Assembly (NCBI RefSeq): GCF_022012415.1
Contig: NZ_JAKLTR010000003.1
Location: 248,001 to 312,000, forward strand
Direction of reading: 5' to 3'
Origin: Terrimonas ginsenosidimutans
Lineage (GTDB): Bacteria; Bacteroidota; Bacteroidia; Chitinophagales; Chitinophagaceae
Length of the DNA stretch: 64,000 nt
The first letter of the stretch is position 1. The number at the start of each line of letters is the position of its first letter. Shown piece by piece: positions 1-8,644 of this stretch. The translations under genes and the position numbers were made by a program. Under the pieces are notes generated by a model, which did no database searches, had not been told where the DNA came from, and worked only from the letters and a program-made list of their open reading frames with translations.

Positions 1-1431
1 GGAACAGGTGTGTTGCTGCGCGGATTGCCTGATTATTTTATTGATAAGGCAAATAAGCAGGGCTTTTTCAATGGCCGTGTCGTGGTGGTGAAATCGACCT
101 CTACGGGCGGGACTGATGCGTTTGAAACGCAGGATGGATTGTTCACGCTTTCTGTAAAAGGGATAGAGGACAGCAAGAAAGTAGAAGAGACGATCATTAA
201 CGCCTCTATCAGCCGCGTGCTTTCTGCAAAGGAACAGTGGGCGGAGATCTTGAAATGTGCGTCCAACCCTGACATGCAGTTGATTATTTCCAATACTACG
301 GAGGTTGGCATTGTGCTGACGGATGATGATATCCGTCAATCGCCTCCTTCTTCTTTTCCGGGAAAACTGCTTGCTTTTCTGCACGAGCGGTACAGGGTGT
401 TCAACGGTTCGCTGGAAAGCGGGATGGTGATCGTTCCTACGGAACTGATCGTGGGTAATGGTACAAAACTCCGTGAGATCGTGCTGGAACTGGCTGAGCA
501 GAATAAACTGGAAAAGCCGTTCATTCAATGGCTTGCCTCTGCGAATCATTTCTGCAATTCCCTGGTTGACCGGATCGTGCCCGGCAAACTGCCTGCTATA
601 GAACAAAAGGATGCCGAAAACCGTTTAGGATATAGTGATGAGCTGATGATCATGGCTGAGCCATTCCGCCTCTGGGCGATTGAATCGGGTAGTGACAGGG
701 TGAAAGAAGTACTGTCTTTCGCGCAATCCGATAAAGGAGTGGTGGTTACGCCGGATATCGAGAAGTTCCGTGAGTTGAAACTCCGGTTGCTCAATGGAAC
801 CCATACATTCTCCAGCGGAATTGCCGTGCTGGCGGGCTTCCCGACAGTAAAAGAGGCGATGGTAAATGAAGAGTTCTCGGCTTATGTCCGCCGCCTGATG
901 ATGCTGGAAATTGCCAATGCCGTTGCCAGCGATACGATCTCTTATAATGAAGCCTGCGCTTTCGCCAATACGGTGATCGACCGCTTCCGCAACCCGTTCA
1001 TCGAACACCAGTGGCTGGCGATCACGATGAACTTCAGTTCCAAAATGCGGATGAGAAATATACCTTTGCTGACGCGTCATTATGAAAAGAACAGCAAGGT
1101 TCCTGCACATATGGCCCAGGGATTTGCCGCTTATCTCCTCTTCATGAAGTGTGTAAAAGGCGATGACGGGGCGTACTACGGAACTGCGGCTGGTAAACAA
1201 TACAAGCTGCAGGACGATCAGGCGGGTTATTTTGCGGGGAAATGGGCTGCGCTGGATACTCCTGAATTGGTAAAATCGGTTTTGGCCGACAAGGAAATAT
1301 GGGGTATCGATCTGACTGAGTTTGCCGGTTTTGCGCAAGCTGTGACAGACAATATCGAATTTATAAAAAGTGAAGGCGCCCTGGCAATGATTGCCAACGG
1401 CCAGTTGAGTAAATCAAATAGGCTGGCGTAA
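1..1431 (+). CDS. uxaB: Tagaturonate reductase UxaB, 5' end cut by window edge
   Basis: NAD-dependent reduction of D-tagaturonate to D-altronate in cytoplasmic galacturonate catabolism. The frame is open from base 1 (G-T-G-V-L-L-R-G-L-P-D-Y), and the glycine-rich start is the usual N-terminal Rossmann motif of the mannitol dehydrogenase/UxaB-UxuB family, so a short N-terminal piece lies upstream of the window. The GTG at position 10 is internal. The C-terminal half has the family's helical domain. It is followed 87 bp later by uxaA, the next enzyme of the pathway. The stop codon TAA sits inside a GGCGTAAGG motif that recurs at the edges of intergenic hairpins in this window. UxuB (fructuronate reductase) is the main alternative; the uxaA neighbour favours UxaB. 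Confidence 0.9.
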   Translation, partial: GTGVLLRGLPDYFIDKANKQGFFNGRVVVVKSTSTGGTDAFETQDGLFTLSVKGIEDSKKVEETIINASISRVLSAKEQWAEILKCASNPDMQLIISNTTEVGIVLTDDDIRQSPPSSFPGKLLAFLHERYRVFNGSLESGMVIVPTELIVGNGTKLREIVLELAEQNKLEKPFIQWLASANHFCNSLVDRIVPGKLPAIEQKDAENRLGYSDELMIMAEPFRLWAIESGSDRVKEVLSFAQSDKGVVVTPDIEKFRELKLRLLNGTHTFSSGIAVLAGFPTVKEAMVNEEFSAYVRRLMMLEIANAVASDTISYNEACAFANTVIDRFRNPFIEHQWLAITMNFSSKMRMRNIPLLTRHYEKNSKVPAHMAQGFAAYLLFMKCVKGDDGAYYGTAAGKQYKLQDDQAGYFAGKWAALDTPELVKSVLADKEIWGIDLTEFAGFAQAVTDNIEFIKSEGALAMIANGQLSKSNRLA

Positions 1432-1462
1432 GGTCCCCCCAGATTTACGCGGCAAATTACGC
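1425..1462. repeat. Degenerate GGCGTAAGG / GATTTACGCGG repeat remnant
   Basis: GGCGTAAGG at 1425-1433 is followed by CAGATTTACGCGG and a second TTACGC. These words are the same as those in the hairpins at 5799-5942 and 37461-37571. No opposite arm is present, so this looks like one decayed arm. It overlaps the stop codon of uxaB. Confidence 0.45.
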
Positions 1463-1518
1463 AAGAGACATTTGAGGGGATTTTCAAATTAAAACGAAAG
1501 AAAAAACAATTCGCTTAA

Positions 1519-3162
1519 ATGAAGCATAGAGTATTAAAAGTTCACCCGGATGATAATGTACTGGTGGCTTTGCAGGATCTGAAGAAAGGGGAGACCGTTT
1601 CCTACAACGGTAAAGATTATGTTCTGCTGGAAGATATTGCAGCAAAACATAAGTTTTTTATTGATGACATGCATACGGGTGATAAGATCACCATGTATGG
1701 CGTACTGGTGGGAAAGATCCAGTTCGACGTAAGCGCAGGTATGCGCATGACAACGGACAATACCAAACATGCGGCTGATCCGTTCGCGTATCGCCCATCT
1801 AACTATCAGTGGTCAGCCCCCGATGTTGCCAAATACAAGGACCGTACGTTTAACGGTTATCACCGTGCAGATGGTCGTGTTGGTACAGCCAACTACTGGC
1901 TGTTCATACCGACGGTATTCTGCGAGAACAGAAACCTTGATGTGATCCGCGAAGCGATGCATAATGAATTGGGTTATGCCGTTACGGATAAATACAAACT
2001 GAAAACACATCAGCTGCTGGAACTGTATAAAAGTGGCGCTGATCTGAATAGTGTTGATCTGAATGTGAGAGAAGCTGTAGTGCCAACCAACCGCGTTTTC
2101 AAAAACGTGGATGGCATTAAATTCCTGAATCACCAGGGAGGTTGCGGCGGAACACGCCAGGACGCTGGTGTACTGGGCAAATTGCTTGCAGCCTATGCAG
2201 ATCATCCAAACGTTGCCGGTGTGACCATCCTCAGCCTTGGCTGCCAGAACCTGCAAACGCAGCAATTGCTGGATGATATCAAAGAACGCAATCCGAAGTT
2301 TGATAAACCGCTGCATATATTCGAACAGCAGTTATCACAAAGCGAAGAACAACTGATCACCGAAGCGATCCGTCAGACCTTTCTTGGCCTGATCGAAATA
2401 AATAAGATCGAAAGAAAACCTGCCGGCCTGGAACATCTCGTATTAGGTGTGAAATGTGGCGGCAGCGATGGCTTCAGCGGCATCTCCGCTAATCCTGCGG
2501 TTGGCTACACCTCCGATCTGCTGGTGGCATTAGGTGGCAAAGTTTTGCTGGCTGAGTTCCCGGAGCTCTGCGGTGCTGAACAGGACCTGATCGATCGCAC
2601 AAAAGATGAAGCAGCGGCAAAGAAGTTCATCAGACTGATGACAGCTTACAATGATGCTGCGCATAAAGTGGGATCCGGCTTTCATATGAACCCGTCTCCC
2701 GGAAATATACGTGACGGATTGATCACTGACGCGATCAAAAGCACGGGCGCTGCCAAAAAAGGCGGTACTTCTCCTGTGGAAGATGTGCTCGATTATACAG
2801 AACCGGTGACCAAACCAGGATTGAACCTTGTTTGTACGCCCGGCAATGATGTGGAAGCCACAACCGGCAAAGCAGCGAGCGGCGCCACATTGATCCTGTT
2901 CACAACTGGATTAGGCACCCCAACCGGAAACCCGGTCTGCCCCACGATCAAAGTAGCAACGAATTCATCACTCGCAAAAAGAATGGCTGATATCATTGAT
3001 ATCAATACCGGCCCTATCATCGATGGCGAAAAGACCATCGAAGAAATGGGAGAGGAGATCCTTGATTATTGCATTAAGGCCGCCAGCGGAGAAGTGATCC
3101 CGAAAGCAGTGTTGCTGAACCAGGATGATTTTATTCCGTGGAAACGAGGAGTTTCGCTGTAA
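1519..3162 (+). CDS. uxaA: Altronate dehydratase UxaA
   Basis: Dehydrates D-altronate to 2-keto-3-deoxygluconate (KDG). The 547 residues hold a small N-terminal SAF-type domain (about 5-80) and the long C-terminal catalytic UxaA domain, with the conserved HQGGCGGTRQD stretch at 205-215 and a later cysteine-rich segment around VLGVKCGGSDGFSG, where the family binds its metal. Length is normal for a fused two-domain UxaA. The ATG at 1519 follows an A-rich leader and begins at the SAF domain. It lies between uxaB and uxaC and is probably cotranscribed with uxaB. Confidence 0.96.
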   Translation: MKHRVLKVHPDDNVLVALQDLKKGETVSYNGKDYVLLEDIAAKHKFFIDDMHTGDKITMYGVLVGKIQFDVSAGMRMTTDNTKHAADPFAYRPSNYQWSAPDVAKYKDRTFNGYHRADGRVGTANYWLFIPTVFCENRNLDVIREAMHNELGYAVTDKYKLKTHQLLELYKSGADLNSVDLNVREAVVPTNRVFKNVDGIKFLNHQGGCGGTRQDAGVLGKLLAAYADHPNVAGVTILSLGCQNLQTQQLLDDIKERNPKFDKPLHIFEQQLSQSEEQLITEAIRQTFLGLIEINKIERKPAGLEHLVLGVKCGGSDGFSGISANPAVGYTSDLLVALGGKVLLAEFPELCGAEQDLIDRTKDEAAAKKFIRLMTAYNDAAHKVGSGFHMNPSPGNIRDGLITDAIKSTGAAKKGGTSPVEDVLDYTEPVTKPGLNLVCTPGNDVEATTGKAASGATLILFTTGLGTPTGNPVCPTIKVATNSSLAKRMADIIDINTGPIIDGEKTIEEMGEEILDYCIKAASGEVIPKAVLLNQDDFIPWKRGVSL

Positions 3163-3163
3163 T

Positions 3164-3363
3164 TAAAAATTAAAAAGTAAAAATTATAAATGGGTTCGCC
3201 TGTGATAGATTTTTACTTCAAAGAAGAAGCAGTTACAAAACCATATACAACAACCTAAACTAAGTGAAGAGGAAAGAGTGAAGACCAGAAGCCCCATTTC
3301 GATGCTGTATTGAAATGCCGGTTTATCAGAGGGATATTTTGAATTTTTACTTTTGAATTTTTA
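3164..3363. repeat. AT-rich intergenic inverted repeat (family A, copy 1)
   Basis: A 22-nt arm at 3164-3185 (core AAAAAGTAAAAATT) pairs with 3342-3363 (AATTTTTACTTTTGAATT) at 20 of 22 positions, separated by about 156 nt. It fills the uxaA-uxaC gap. Related arms occur at 17106-17192 and 24742-24831. Confidence 0.7.
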
Positions 3364-3378
3364 CTTCAACGCGCGCGT

Positions 3379-4818
3379 ATGAAACCATTTCTTGACGAGA
3401 ACTTCTTGCTGAAGACAAAAACGGCACAGCGTCTCTATCATGAGTATGCGAAGGAAATGCCGATCATCGATTACCATTGCCATCTGCCTCCGCAGCAGAT
3501 CGCAGAGGATACACAATTTGAGAACATCACGCAGGCATGGCTCTATGGAGACCATTACAAGTGGAGAGCAATGCGTACGAATGGGATAGATGAAAGTTAT
3601 TGCACGGGAGACAAGCCCGATTTTGAAAAGTTCAAGCAGTGGGCCGCTACAGTTCCGTATACACTCCGAAATCCTTTGTATCACTGGACGCATTTGGAAT
3701 TGCAGCGTTACTTCGATATCAACGACACCCTGAACCCTGATACGGCGAAAAAGATCTATGATGAAAGCACGGCTAAACTGCAATCATCAGACTATTCTGT
3801 AAAGAACCTGATCCGCAAGATGAATGTGAAGGCGATCTGTACTACAGATGATCCGGTTGATTCCCTGGAGTATCATATCCGCCTGCGGGAAGATGGGTTT
3901 GAAGTGCCGATCACGCCGGCTTTTCGTCCGGATAACGCCATGAATGTAGCTGATCCGGCAAAGTTCAACGCATATGTAAAGAAACTGGAAGGCGTTACGA
4001 ATATCGCTGTTTCTTCTTTTGATGATTTCCTGTATGCCTTGCAGAACCGTCATGATTTCTTTGCATCACTTGGCTGCGGCGTATCTGATCATGGTTTGGA
4101 AGAAATTTATGCAGAAGACTTTACCGGTTCCGAGATCGATGCCATTTTCAATAAAGTGCATGGTGGAAAAGCGCTGAATGATATAGAACAGCGCAAATTC
4201 AAATCAGCGATGCTGATCCATTTTGCAGAATGGGATTGGGAGAAAGGCTGGGTGCAGCAATTCCACCTCGGTGCATTGCGGAACAACAATACGCGTATGA
4301 TGCAAACGCTTGGTGCGGATACCGGCTGGGATTCGATCGGTGATTTCTCACAGGGACGTGCACTGGCCAAATTCATGGACAAGCTGGATAGCAATAACAA
4401 ACTGGCGAAAACGATCCTGTATAACCTGAATCCTGCAGACAATGAATTAATGGCGACAATGATCGGGAATTTCAACGATGGTTCGTCGGCTGGTAAGATC
4501 CAGTGGGGATCAGGCTGGTGGTTCCTTGATCAGAAAGATGGCATGATCAAACAGCTTAACACGCTTTCCAATATGGGATTGCTGAGCCGTTTTGTAGGCA
4601 TGCTGACTGATTCGAGAAGCTTCCTGTCTTTCCCGAGACATGAATATTTCCGCCGCATCCTTTGTGATCTGTTCGGAACGGAAATAGAGAATGGCGAATT
4701 ACCAAATGATATCGCCTGGATCGGAAAGGTGATCCAGGATATTTGCTTTAACAATAACAAGAATTATTTCAACTGGCAATTGGAGCCGGCGAAGGCGAAG
4801 CCAGAACTATTTAAGTAA
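3379..4818 (+). CDS. uxaC: Uronate isomerase UxaC
   Basis: Isomerises D-galacturonate to D-tagaturonate and D-glucuronate to D-fructuronate, the entry step of the pathway. 479 residues, close to the usual 465-480. It belongs to the amidohydrolase-like fold; the N-terminal metal motif DYHCHLPP places His33 and His35, and the conserved GWDSIGDFSQGR and LTDSRSFLSFPRHEYFRR segments are present. The start at 3379 gives the normal family N-terminus MKPFLDENFLL. It sits between uxaA and kduD on the same strand, separated from both by large intergenic hairpins. Confidence 0.97.
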   Translation: MKPFLDENFLLKTKTAQRLYHEYAKEMPIIDYHCHLPPQQIAEDTQFENITQAWLYGDHYKWRAMRTNGIDESYCTGDKPDFEKFKQWAATVPYTLRNPLYHWTHLELQRYFDINDTLNPDTAKKIYDESTAKLQSSDYSVKNLIRKMNVKAICTTDDPVDSLEYHIRLREDGFEVPITPAFRPDNAMNVADPAKFNAYVKKLEGVTNIAVSSFDDFLYALQNRHDFFASLGCGVSDHGLEEIYAEDFTGSEIDAIFNKVHGGKALNDIEQRKFKSAMLIHFAEWDWEKGWVQQFHLGALRNNNTRMMQTLGADTGWDSIGDFSQGRALAKFMDKLDSNNKLAKTILYNLNPADNELMATMIGNFNDGSSAGKIQWGSGWWFLDQKDGMIKQLNTLSNMGLLSRFVGMLTDSRSFLSFPRHEYFRRILCDLFGTEIENGELPNDIAWIGKVIQDICFNNNKNYFNWQLEPAKAKPELFK

Positions 4819-4823
4819 CCGAT

Positions 4824-4932
4824 ATCAGTATCGCAAAGGACGCTAAGATAGCGCAAAGAACGCAAAGGGATCCCGTTACAGGGCGCAACGTTGCGTCCTT
4901 TGCGCTATCTTAGCGTCCTTTGCGATACTGAT
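4824..4932. repeat. Large hairpin, GCAAAGGACG family (family B, copy 1)
   Basis: Two 42-nt arms, 4824-4865 and 4891-4932, are reverse complements at 41 of 42 positions around a 25-nt loop. The arms are built of the word GCAAAGRACG and end in ATCAGTATCGC / GCGATACTGAT. It lies six bases after the uxaC stop and 29 bp before kduD. A full-length RNA hairpin of this size could end or stabilise transcripts. Relatives are at 20635-20737 and, as a single arm, at 44147-44163. Confidence 0.9.
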
Positions 4933-4961
4933 CTTTTCATGTATAGTTATACTACAATTCA

Positions 4962-5732
4962 ATGAGCATTCTCAAACAATTTGACCTCACTGGTAAAGTA
5001 GCCCTGATAACAGGCGGCAACAAAGGCATTGGTAAAGGCATGGCGCTGGGCCTTGCGGAAGCCGGTGCAGATATCATCGCTGTATCCGCATCGATCGAAC
5101 TTAGTGGCAGCGAAGTGGAGAAAGAAGTAACGGCTCTTGGACGGAAATTCAAAGCGTACCAGGCTGATCTTTCCAACCGTGAGTCGATCTATGCATTTCT
5201 GAACAAATTAAAAGCGGAGAATAGCCGGATCGATATCCTGGTGAATAATGCCGGAACTATCATGCGTGCACCAGCCGCAGAGCATCCGGATGAATACTGG
5301 GATCGCGTGATCGATATTAACCTGAATGCGCAATTCCTGCTTGCCAGGGAGATCGGTAAACAAATGCTGGAACAGGGCAGCGGCCGGATCATTTTCACAG
5401 CATCCTTGCTTAGCTTCCAGGGTGGCATCAATGTGCCTGGGTATGCGGCAAGCAAAGGAGCGATTGCCAGCCTGATCAAAGCACTGGCGAATGAATGGGC
5501 TGGAAAAGGCGTGAATGTGAATGGTATTGCGCCTGGATATATCGCGACAGATAATACAGAAGCGCTGCGCAATGATCCGGTAAGAAGCAAATCGATCCTT
5601 GATCGTATCCCTGCGGGACGTTGGGGAGATCCGGAGGATTTCAAAGGAGCGGTGGTGTATCTCGCTTCTCCCGCATCAAGTTATGTAACGGGCACTATTC
5701 TTACCGTAGATGGTGGTTGGATGGGCCGGTAA
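4962..5732 (+). CDS. kduD: 2-dehydro-3-deoxy-D-gluconate 5-dehydrogenase KduD
   Basis: Short-chain dehydrogenase that interconverts 3-deoxy-D-glycero-2,5-hexodiulosonate and KDG, the last step for unsaturated uronates released by pectin- or glycosaminoglycan-type lyases. 256 residues. The cofactor motif TGGNKGIG is at 17-24, NNAG at 95-98, and the catalytic Ser148, Tyr161 and Lys165 (YAASK) are all present; the C-terminus ends in VDGGW. The next gene is kduI, its pathway partner, which supports KduD over another SDR. Full-length, with no oddities. Confidence 0.93.
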   Translation: MSILKQFDLTGKVALITGGNKGIGKGMALGLAEAGADIIAVSASIELSGSEVEKEVTALGRKFKAYQADLSNRESIYAFLNKLKAENSRIDILVNNAGTIMRAPAAEHPDEYWDRVIDINLNAQFLLAREIGKQMLEQGSGRIIFTASLLSFQGGINVPGYAASKGAIASLIKALANEWAGKGVNVNGIAPGYIATDNTEALRNDPVRSKSILDRIPAGRWGDPEDFKGAVVYLASPASSYVTGTILTVDGGWMGR

Positions 5733-5798
5733 CGATTCCGTTGATTTAATCAGGATTTACCCACTGTGGGAGTCGTTATTTGTTTGTATGTTCGTTGG

Positions 5799-5942
5799 GT
5801 TCACGCAGATTACGCGGATAAGCACCCGGTAAAGGAAACTGATCTGCGCAATCTGCGCTAACAAATGAAGATATATACAAGGGACGTAAGACTCCTCAGA
5901 TAGCAGACTGAGAAATCAGCGTAATCTGCGGGAACCTACGCC
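5799..5942. repeat. Hairpin element, CGCAGATTACGC family (family C, copy 1)
   Basis: Outer arms 5799-5818 and 5916-5935 match at 18 of 20 positions (core CGCAGATTACGC). The interior holds further AATCTGCGC units. The right edge reads CCTACGCC (5935-5942). It occupies most of the 245-bp kduD-kduI gap. A sister copy is at 37461-37571. Confidence 0.8.
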
Positions 5943-5977
5943 ATTCGAATTATCGAAAGTTCAATAAAGAAAACATT

Positions 5978-6808
5978 ATGGAAATCAGATTTCAAAATAG
6001 TCCTGCTGAAACAAAAAAAATGACCACGGAACAACTCCGTGAGAATTTTTTGATCGAAAACCTTATGCAGGATGATACGATCCAGCTCGTTTATTCGCAT
6101 TATGACCGCGTGATCGTTGGTGGTGTAAAACCAACCAGCAAGGCGATCGAACTTCCGAATCACCCGGAACTCCGTGCGGAGTATTTCCTGGAAAGAAGAG
6201 AACTCGGCATTATAAACGTTGGAGGGAACGGAGTAGTAATAGCTGATGGTATTGAGTACCCGCTTGAAAAACTTGAGTGTGTTTACCTCGGGAAAGGAAC
6301 GAAGTCGGTGACCTTTAAAACCAGCCATGAAAGCTCACCAGCGTTATTCTACCTGCTGTCGGCTCCTGCACATATGGCTTACCCGAACACCATGTATACT
6401 AAAGAGCAGGCAGCACCTGTTAATCTTGGTGACACTGCTACCTCCAATAAAAGAACGATCTATAAATACATTCACCTCGATGGCATCAAGAGCTGTCAAC
6501 TGGTGATGGGCCTGACCGTGCTCGAACAAGGAAGCGTCTGGAATTCTGTTCCACCACATACGCATACACGCCGCATGGAAGCCTATTTCTATTTTGATAT
6601 TCCTGAATCGCACCGTGTATTCCATTTCATGGGAGAGCCGCAGCAAACGCGTCATATCACAATGACGAATTATGATGCGGTATTGTCTGCACCATGGAGT
6701 GTTCACTTCGGTTGCGGTACGTCTAACTATGGATTTATCTGGGGAATGGCAGGAGAGAATCAGACCTTCACCGACATGGATCCGGCGCCGATCGCTAATT
6801 TATTGTAA
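5978..6808 (+). CDS. kduI: 5-dehydro-4-deoxy-D-glucuronate isomerase KduI
   Basis: Isomerises 4-deoxy-L-threo-5-hexosulose uronate to 3-deoxy-D-glycero-2,5-hexodiulosonate in the cytoplasm. 276 residues, cupin fold, normal length. The zinc site is intact: PPHTHTRRME gives His194, His196 and Glu201, and His243 follows in SVHFGCG. The start MEIRFQNSPAE matches the usual family N-terminus. With kduD it lets the cell feed lyase-derived unsaturated uronates into KDG. Confidence 0.97.
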   Translation: MEIRFQNSPAETKKMTTEQLRENFLIENLMQDDTIQLVYSHYDRVIVGGVKPTSKAIELPNHPELRAEYFLERRELGIINVGGNGVVIADGIEYPLEKLECVYLGKGTKSVTFKTSHESSPALFYLLSAPAHMAYPNTMYTKEQAAPVNLGDTATSNKRTIYKYIHLDGIKSCQLVMGLTVLEQGSVWNSVPPHTHTRRMEAYFYFDIPESHRVFHFMGEPQQTRHITMTNYDAVLSAPWSVHFGCGTSNYGFIWGMAGENQTFTDMDPAPIANLL

Positions 6809-6830
6809 GCTCAGGCGGGAAGGATTTGCG

Positions 6831-6880
6831 TACCGCGAATGGCCGCGAATGGCCGCGAATGAACGCGAATGAACGCGAAT
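6831..6880. repeat. Five tandem 10-bp units (xxxxGCGAAT array, copy 1)
   Basis: Five consecutive 10-bp units each end in GCGAAT, in exact register; the variable four bases are TACC, GGCC, GGCC, GAAC and GAAC. The array sits between the kduI stop and kdgK. The same unit makes larger arrays at 28746-28829 and 51941-52050. Confidence 0.9.
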
Positions 6881-6926
6881 GCAGGACTAAGGATTGGGAT
6901 GCTTTTTAAAAAGATAGATTAAAGGA

Positions 6927-8003
6927 ATGAGTTCAATAGGTTCTATATTTTCTGATAAGAATAAGAAGCAAAAGGTTTTTTGCTTTGGAGAGTTGTTGCT
7001 GCGTATGTCGCCTTCTTTGGGACGGCAGTGGATACACAGCAACCAGATGCCCGTATATATAGGAGGAGCTGAGTTGAATGTGGCAACGGCATTGGCGAAC
7101 TGGGAATTGCCGGTGACGTATTCTACGGCATTGCCTTCGCATTATTTATCGGAAGAGATACTGGAGGACTTGAGAAGCAAGAATATTGAAACGGATAGAG
7201 TTCATTTTTCAGGGAATCGTGTCGGCACATATTATTTGCCGCAGGGTGCTGATCTGAAAAATGCGGGTGTGATCTACGACCGCGCGCATTCTTCCTTCTG
7301 GGATCTTAAGCCGGGAATGATCGATTGGGATGCTGTTCTTGATGGTTGCTCCTGGTTTCACTTCAGTGCGATCAGCCCGGCATTGAACGAGATCTCTCCT
7401 GCCGTTTGTGAAGAAGCTTTACGGGCTGCGAAAGCAAAAGGATTGATCATTTCAGTCGACCTGAACTATCGGGCCAAGCTTTGGAAATATGGCAAAGAGC
7501 CAAACGAGATCATGCCTTTGCTGGCCGAATATTGTGATGTGATCATGGGAAATATCTGGGCAGAAGAGAAGTTGCTGGGTACACCGATCGACAATGCACT
7601 CGTTGATGCAAATCAGCAAGCTTCCTACCTGGAACACAGCCGGAAAACATCACTGGCGATTTTAGATAAATTCAAGAACTGTCGCGTAGTCGCCAATACA
7701 TTCCGTTTTGATGCAGGCAATGGCGGCATCGAATATTACGCAACATTGAATACAAAAGAAGCGCAGACAGTATCTGTCGATTTTGCCATTGATCAGGTGG
7801 TAGATAAGATCGGTAGCGGAGACTGTTTTATGGCCGGACTGATCTATGGCCTTTATAATGAAGAATCACCTCAGCAGGTGATCAATTTTGCAGCTGCAGC
7901 GGCGTTCGGCAAACTGCAGGAAAAATCGGATGCTACTTCACAAAAAGTGGCGGATGTAAAAGAAACAATGAAAAAGTATGGAGCAGCAACAGCAAATAAT
8001 TGA
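6927..8003 (+). CDS. kdgK: 2-keto-3-deoxygluconate kinase KdgK (PfkB family)
   Basis: Phosphorylates KDG to KDPG with ATP. 358 residues of the ribokinase/PfkB fold: substrate-side glycine motif YIGGAELNVA at 44-53 and C-terminal signature DKIGSGDCFMAG with the GSGD anion hole at 296-299 and catalytic base Asp299. A GSGD variant in place of GAGD is common. The 3' end overlaps the aldolase gene by 26 bp, so the two consecutive enzymes are probably translationally coupled. An alternative start a little downstream, before KQKVFCFGELL, cannot be excluded. Confidence 0.93.
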   Translation: MSSIGSIFSDKNKKQKVFCFGELLLRMSPSLGRQWIHSNQMPVYIGGAELNVATALANWELPVTYSTALPSHYLSEEILEDLRSKNIETDRVHFSGNRVGTYYLPQGADLKNAGVIYDRAHSSFWDLKPGMIDWDAVLDGCSWFHFSAISPALNEISPAVCEEALRAAKAKGLIISVDLNYRAKLWKYGKEPNEIMPLLAEYCDVIMGNIWAEEKLLGTPIDNALVDANQQASYLEHSRKTSLAILDKFKNCRVVANTFRFDAGNGGIEYYATLNTKEAQTVSVDFAIDQVVDKIGSGDCFMAGLIYGLYNEESPQQVINFAAAAAFGKLQEKSDATSQKVADVKETMKKYGAATANN

Positions 8004-8640
8004 GCAGATAAAAAAGCAACGCGTATTGCCGCTGTTTTATCATGACGATACAGAAGTGTGCGTGTCAGTTACACGAGCTTTGTATGAAGCAGGCATCCGC
8101 GTAATTGAATTTACGAATCGTGGCAAAGCTGCGATGGACAATTTCAAAGCAATGCATGCAGCAAAGAAAGATGGGATGAGCGATCTGCTGCTGGCAGTGG
8201 GAACGATCCGCACTGCTGATCAGGCAAAATCATTTATCGACGCTGGTGCTGATTTCCTGATCAGTCCCGTTTTTGATGCAGATGTATGCGATATGGCTTA
8301 CATGCACAAAGTTCTCTGGCTACCGGGATGTATGACGCCGACAGAAATACATGTAGCAGAGAATGCGGGATGTAAGCTGGTGAAGTTGTTTCCGGGCAAT
8401 GTACTTGGACCGGGCTTCGTAAGCGCCATCAAGGAACTATTCCCTAAGATGGATTTTATGCCGACGGGTGGGGTGGAAGTGACTGAAGAGAATATCGGTG
8501 CATGGTTCGGTTCAGGGGTTTGTGCGGTTGGGCTTGGAAGTAAGATGATCAGCAAAACAGTTTTAGCAAATAAAGATTACACAACCATAACCAGGCTGGC
8601 CAAGGAAGCACTAACGATCACAGCCAACATCAAAAAATAA
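7978..8640 (+). CDS. eda: KDPG aldolase (Eda/KdgA)
   Basis: Cleaves KDPG to pyruvate and glyceraldehyde-3-phosphate, the last step of the uronate route. 220 residues, class I aldolase of the KDPG/KHG family. The Schiff-base lysine is in KLVKLFPG (Lys136 by alignment with the family), the general-base glutamate is in VIEFTNRG (Glu44), and the phosphate loop is PTGGVEVTEENIG. The ATG lies inside kdgK. exuT starts four bases after its stop, so kdgK-eda-exuT is a tight unit. Confidence 0.95.
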   Translation: MEQQQQIIEQIKKQRVLPLFYHDDTEVCVSVTRALYEAGIRVIEFTNRGKAAMDNFKAMHAAKKDGMSDLLLAVGTIRTADQAKSFIDAGADFLISPVFDADVCDMAYMHKVLWLPGCMTPTEIHVAENAGCKLVKLFPGNVLGPGFVSAIKELFPKMDFMPTGGVEVTEENIGAWFGSGVCAVGLGSKMISKTVLANKDYTTITRLAKEALTITANIKK

Positions 8641-8644
8641 CGAC

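Noticed and set aside
10-12. GTG at base 10 as start of the uxaB frame
   Set aside because: The family motif begins upstream (Gly-Thr-Gly directly from base 1), so the frame is simply cut by the window edge.
625-1338. 237-codon minus-strand frame inside uxaB
   Set aside because: Antisense to a conserved enzyme and without any recognisable domain; a shadow frame.
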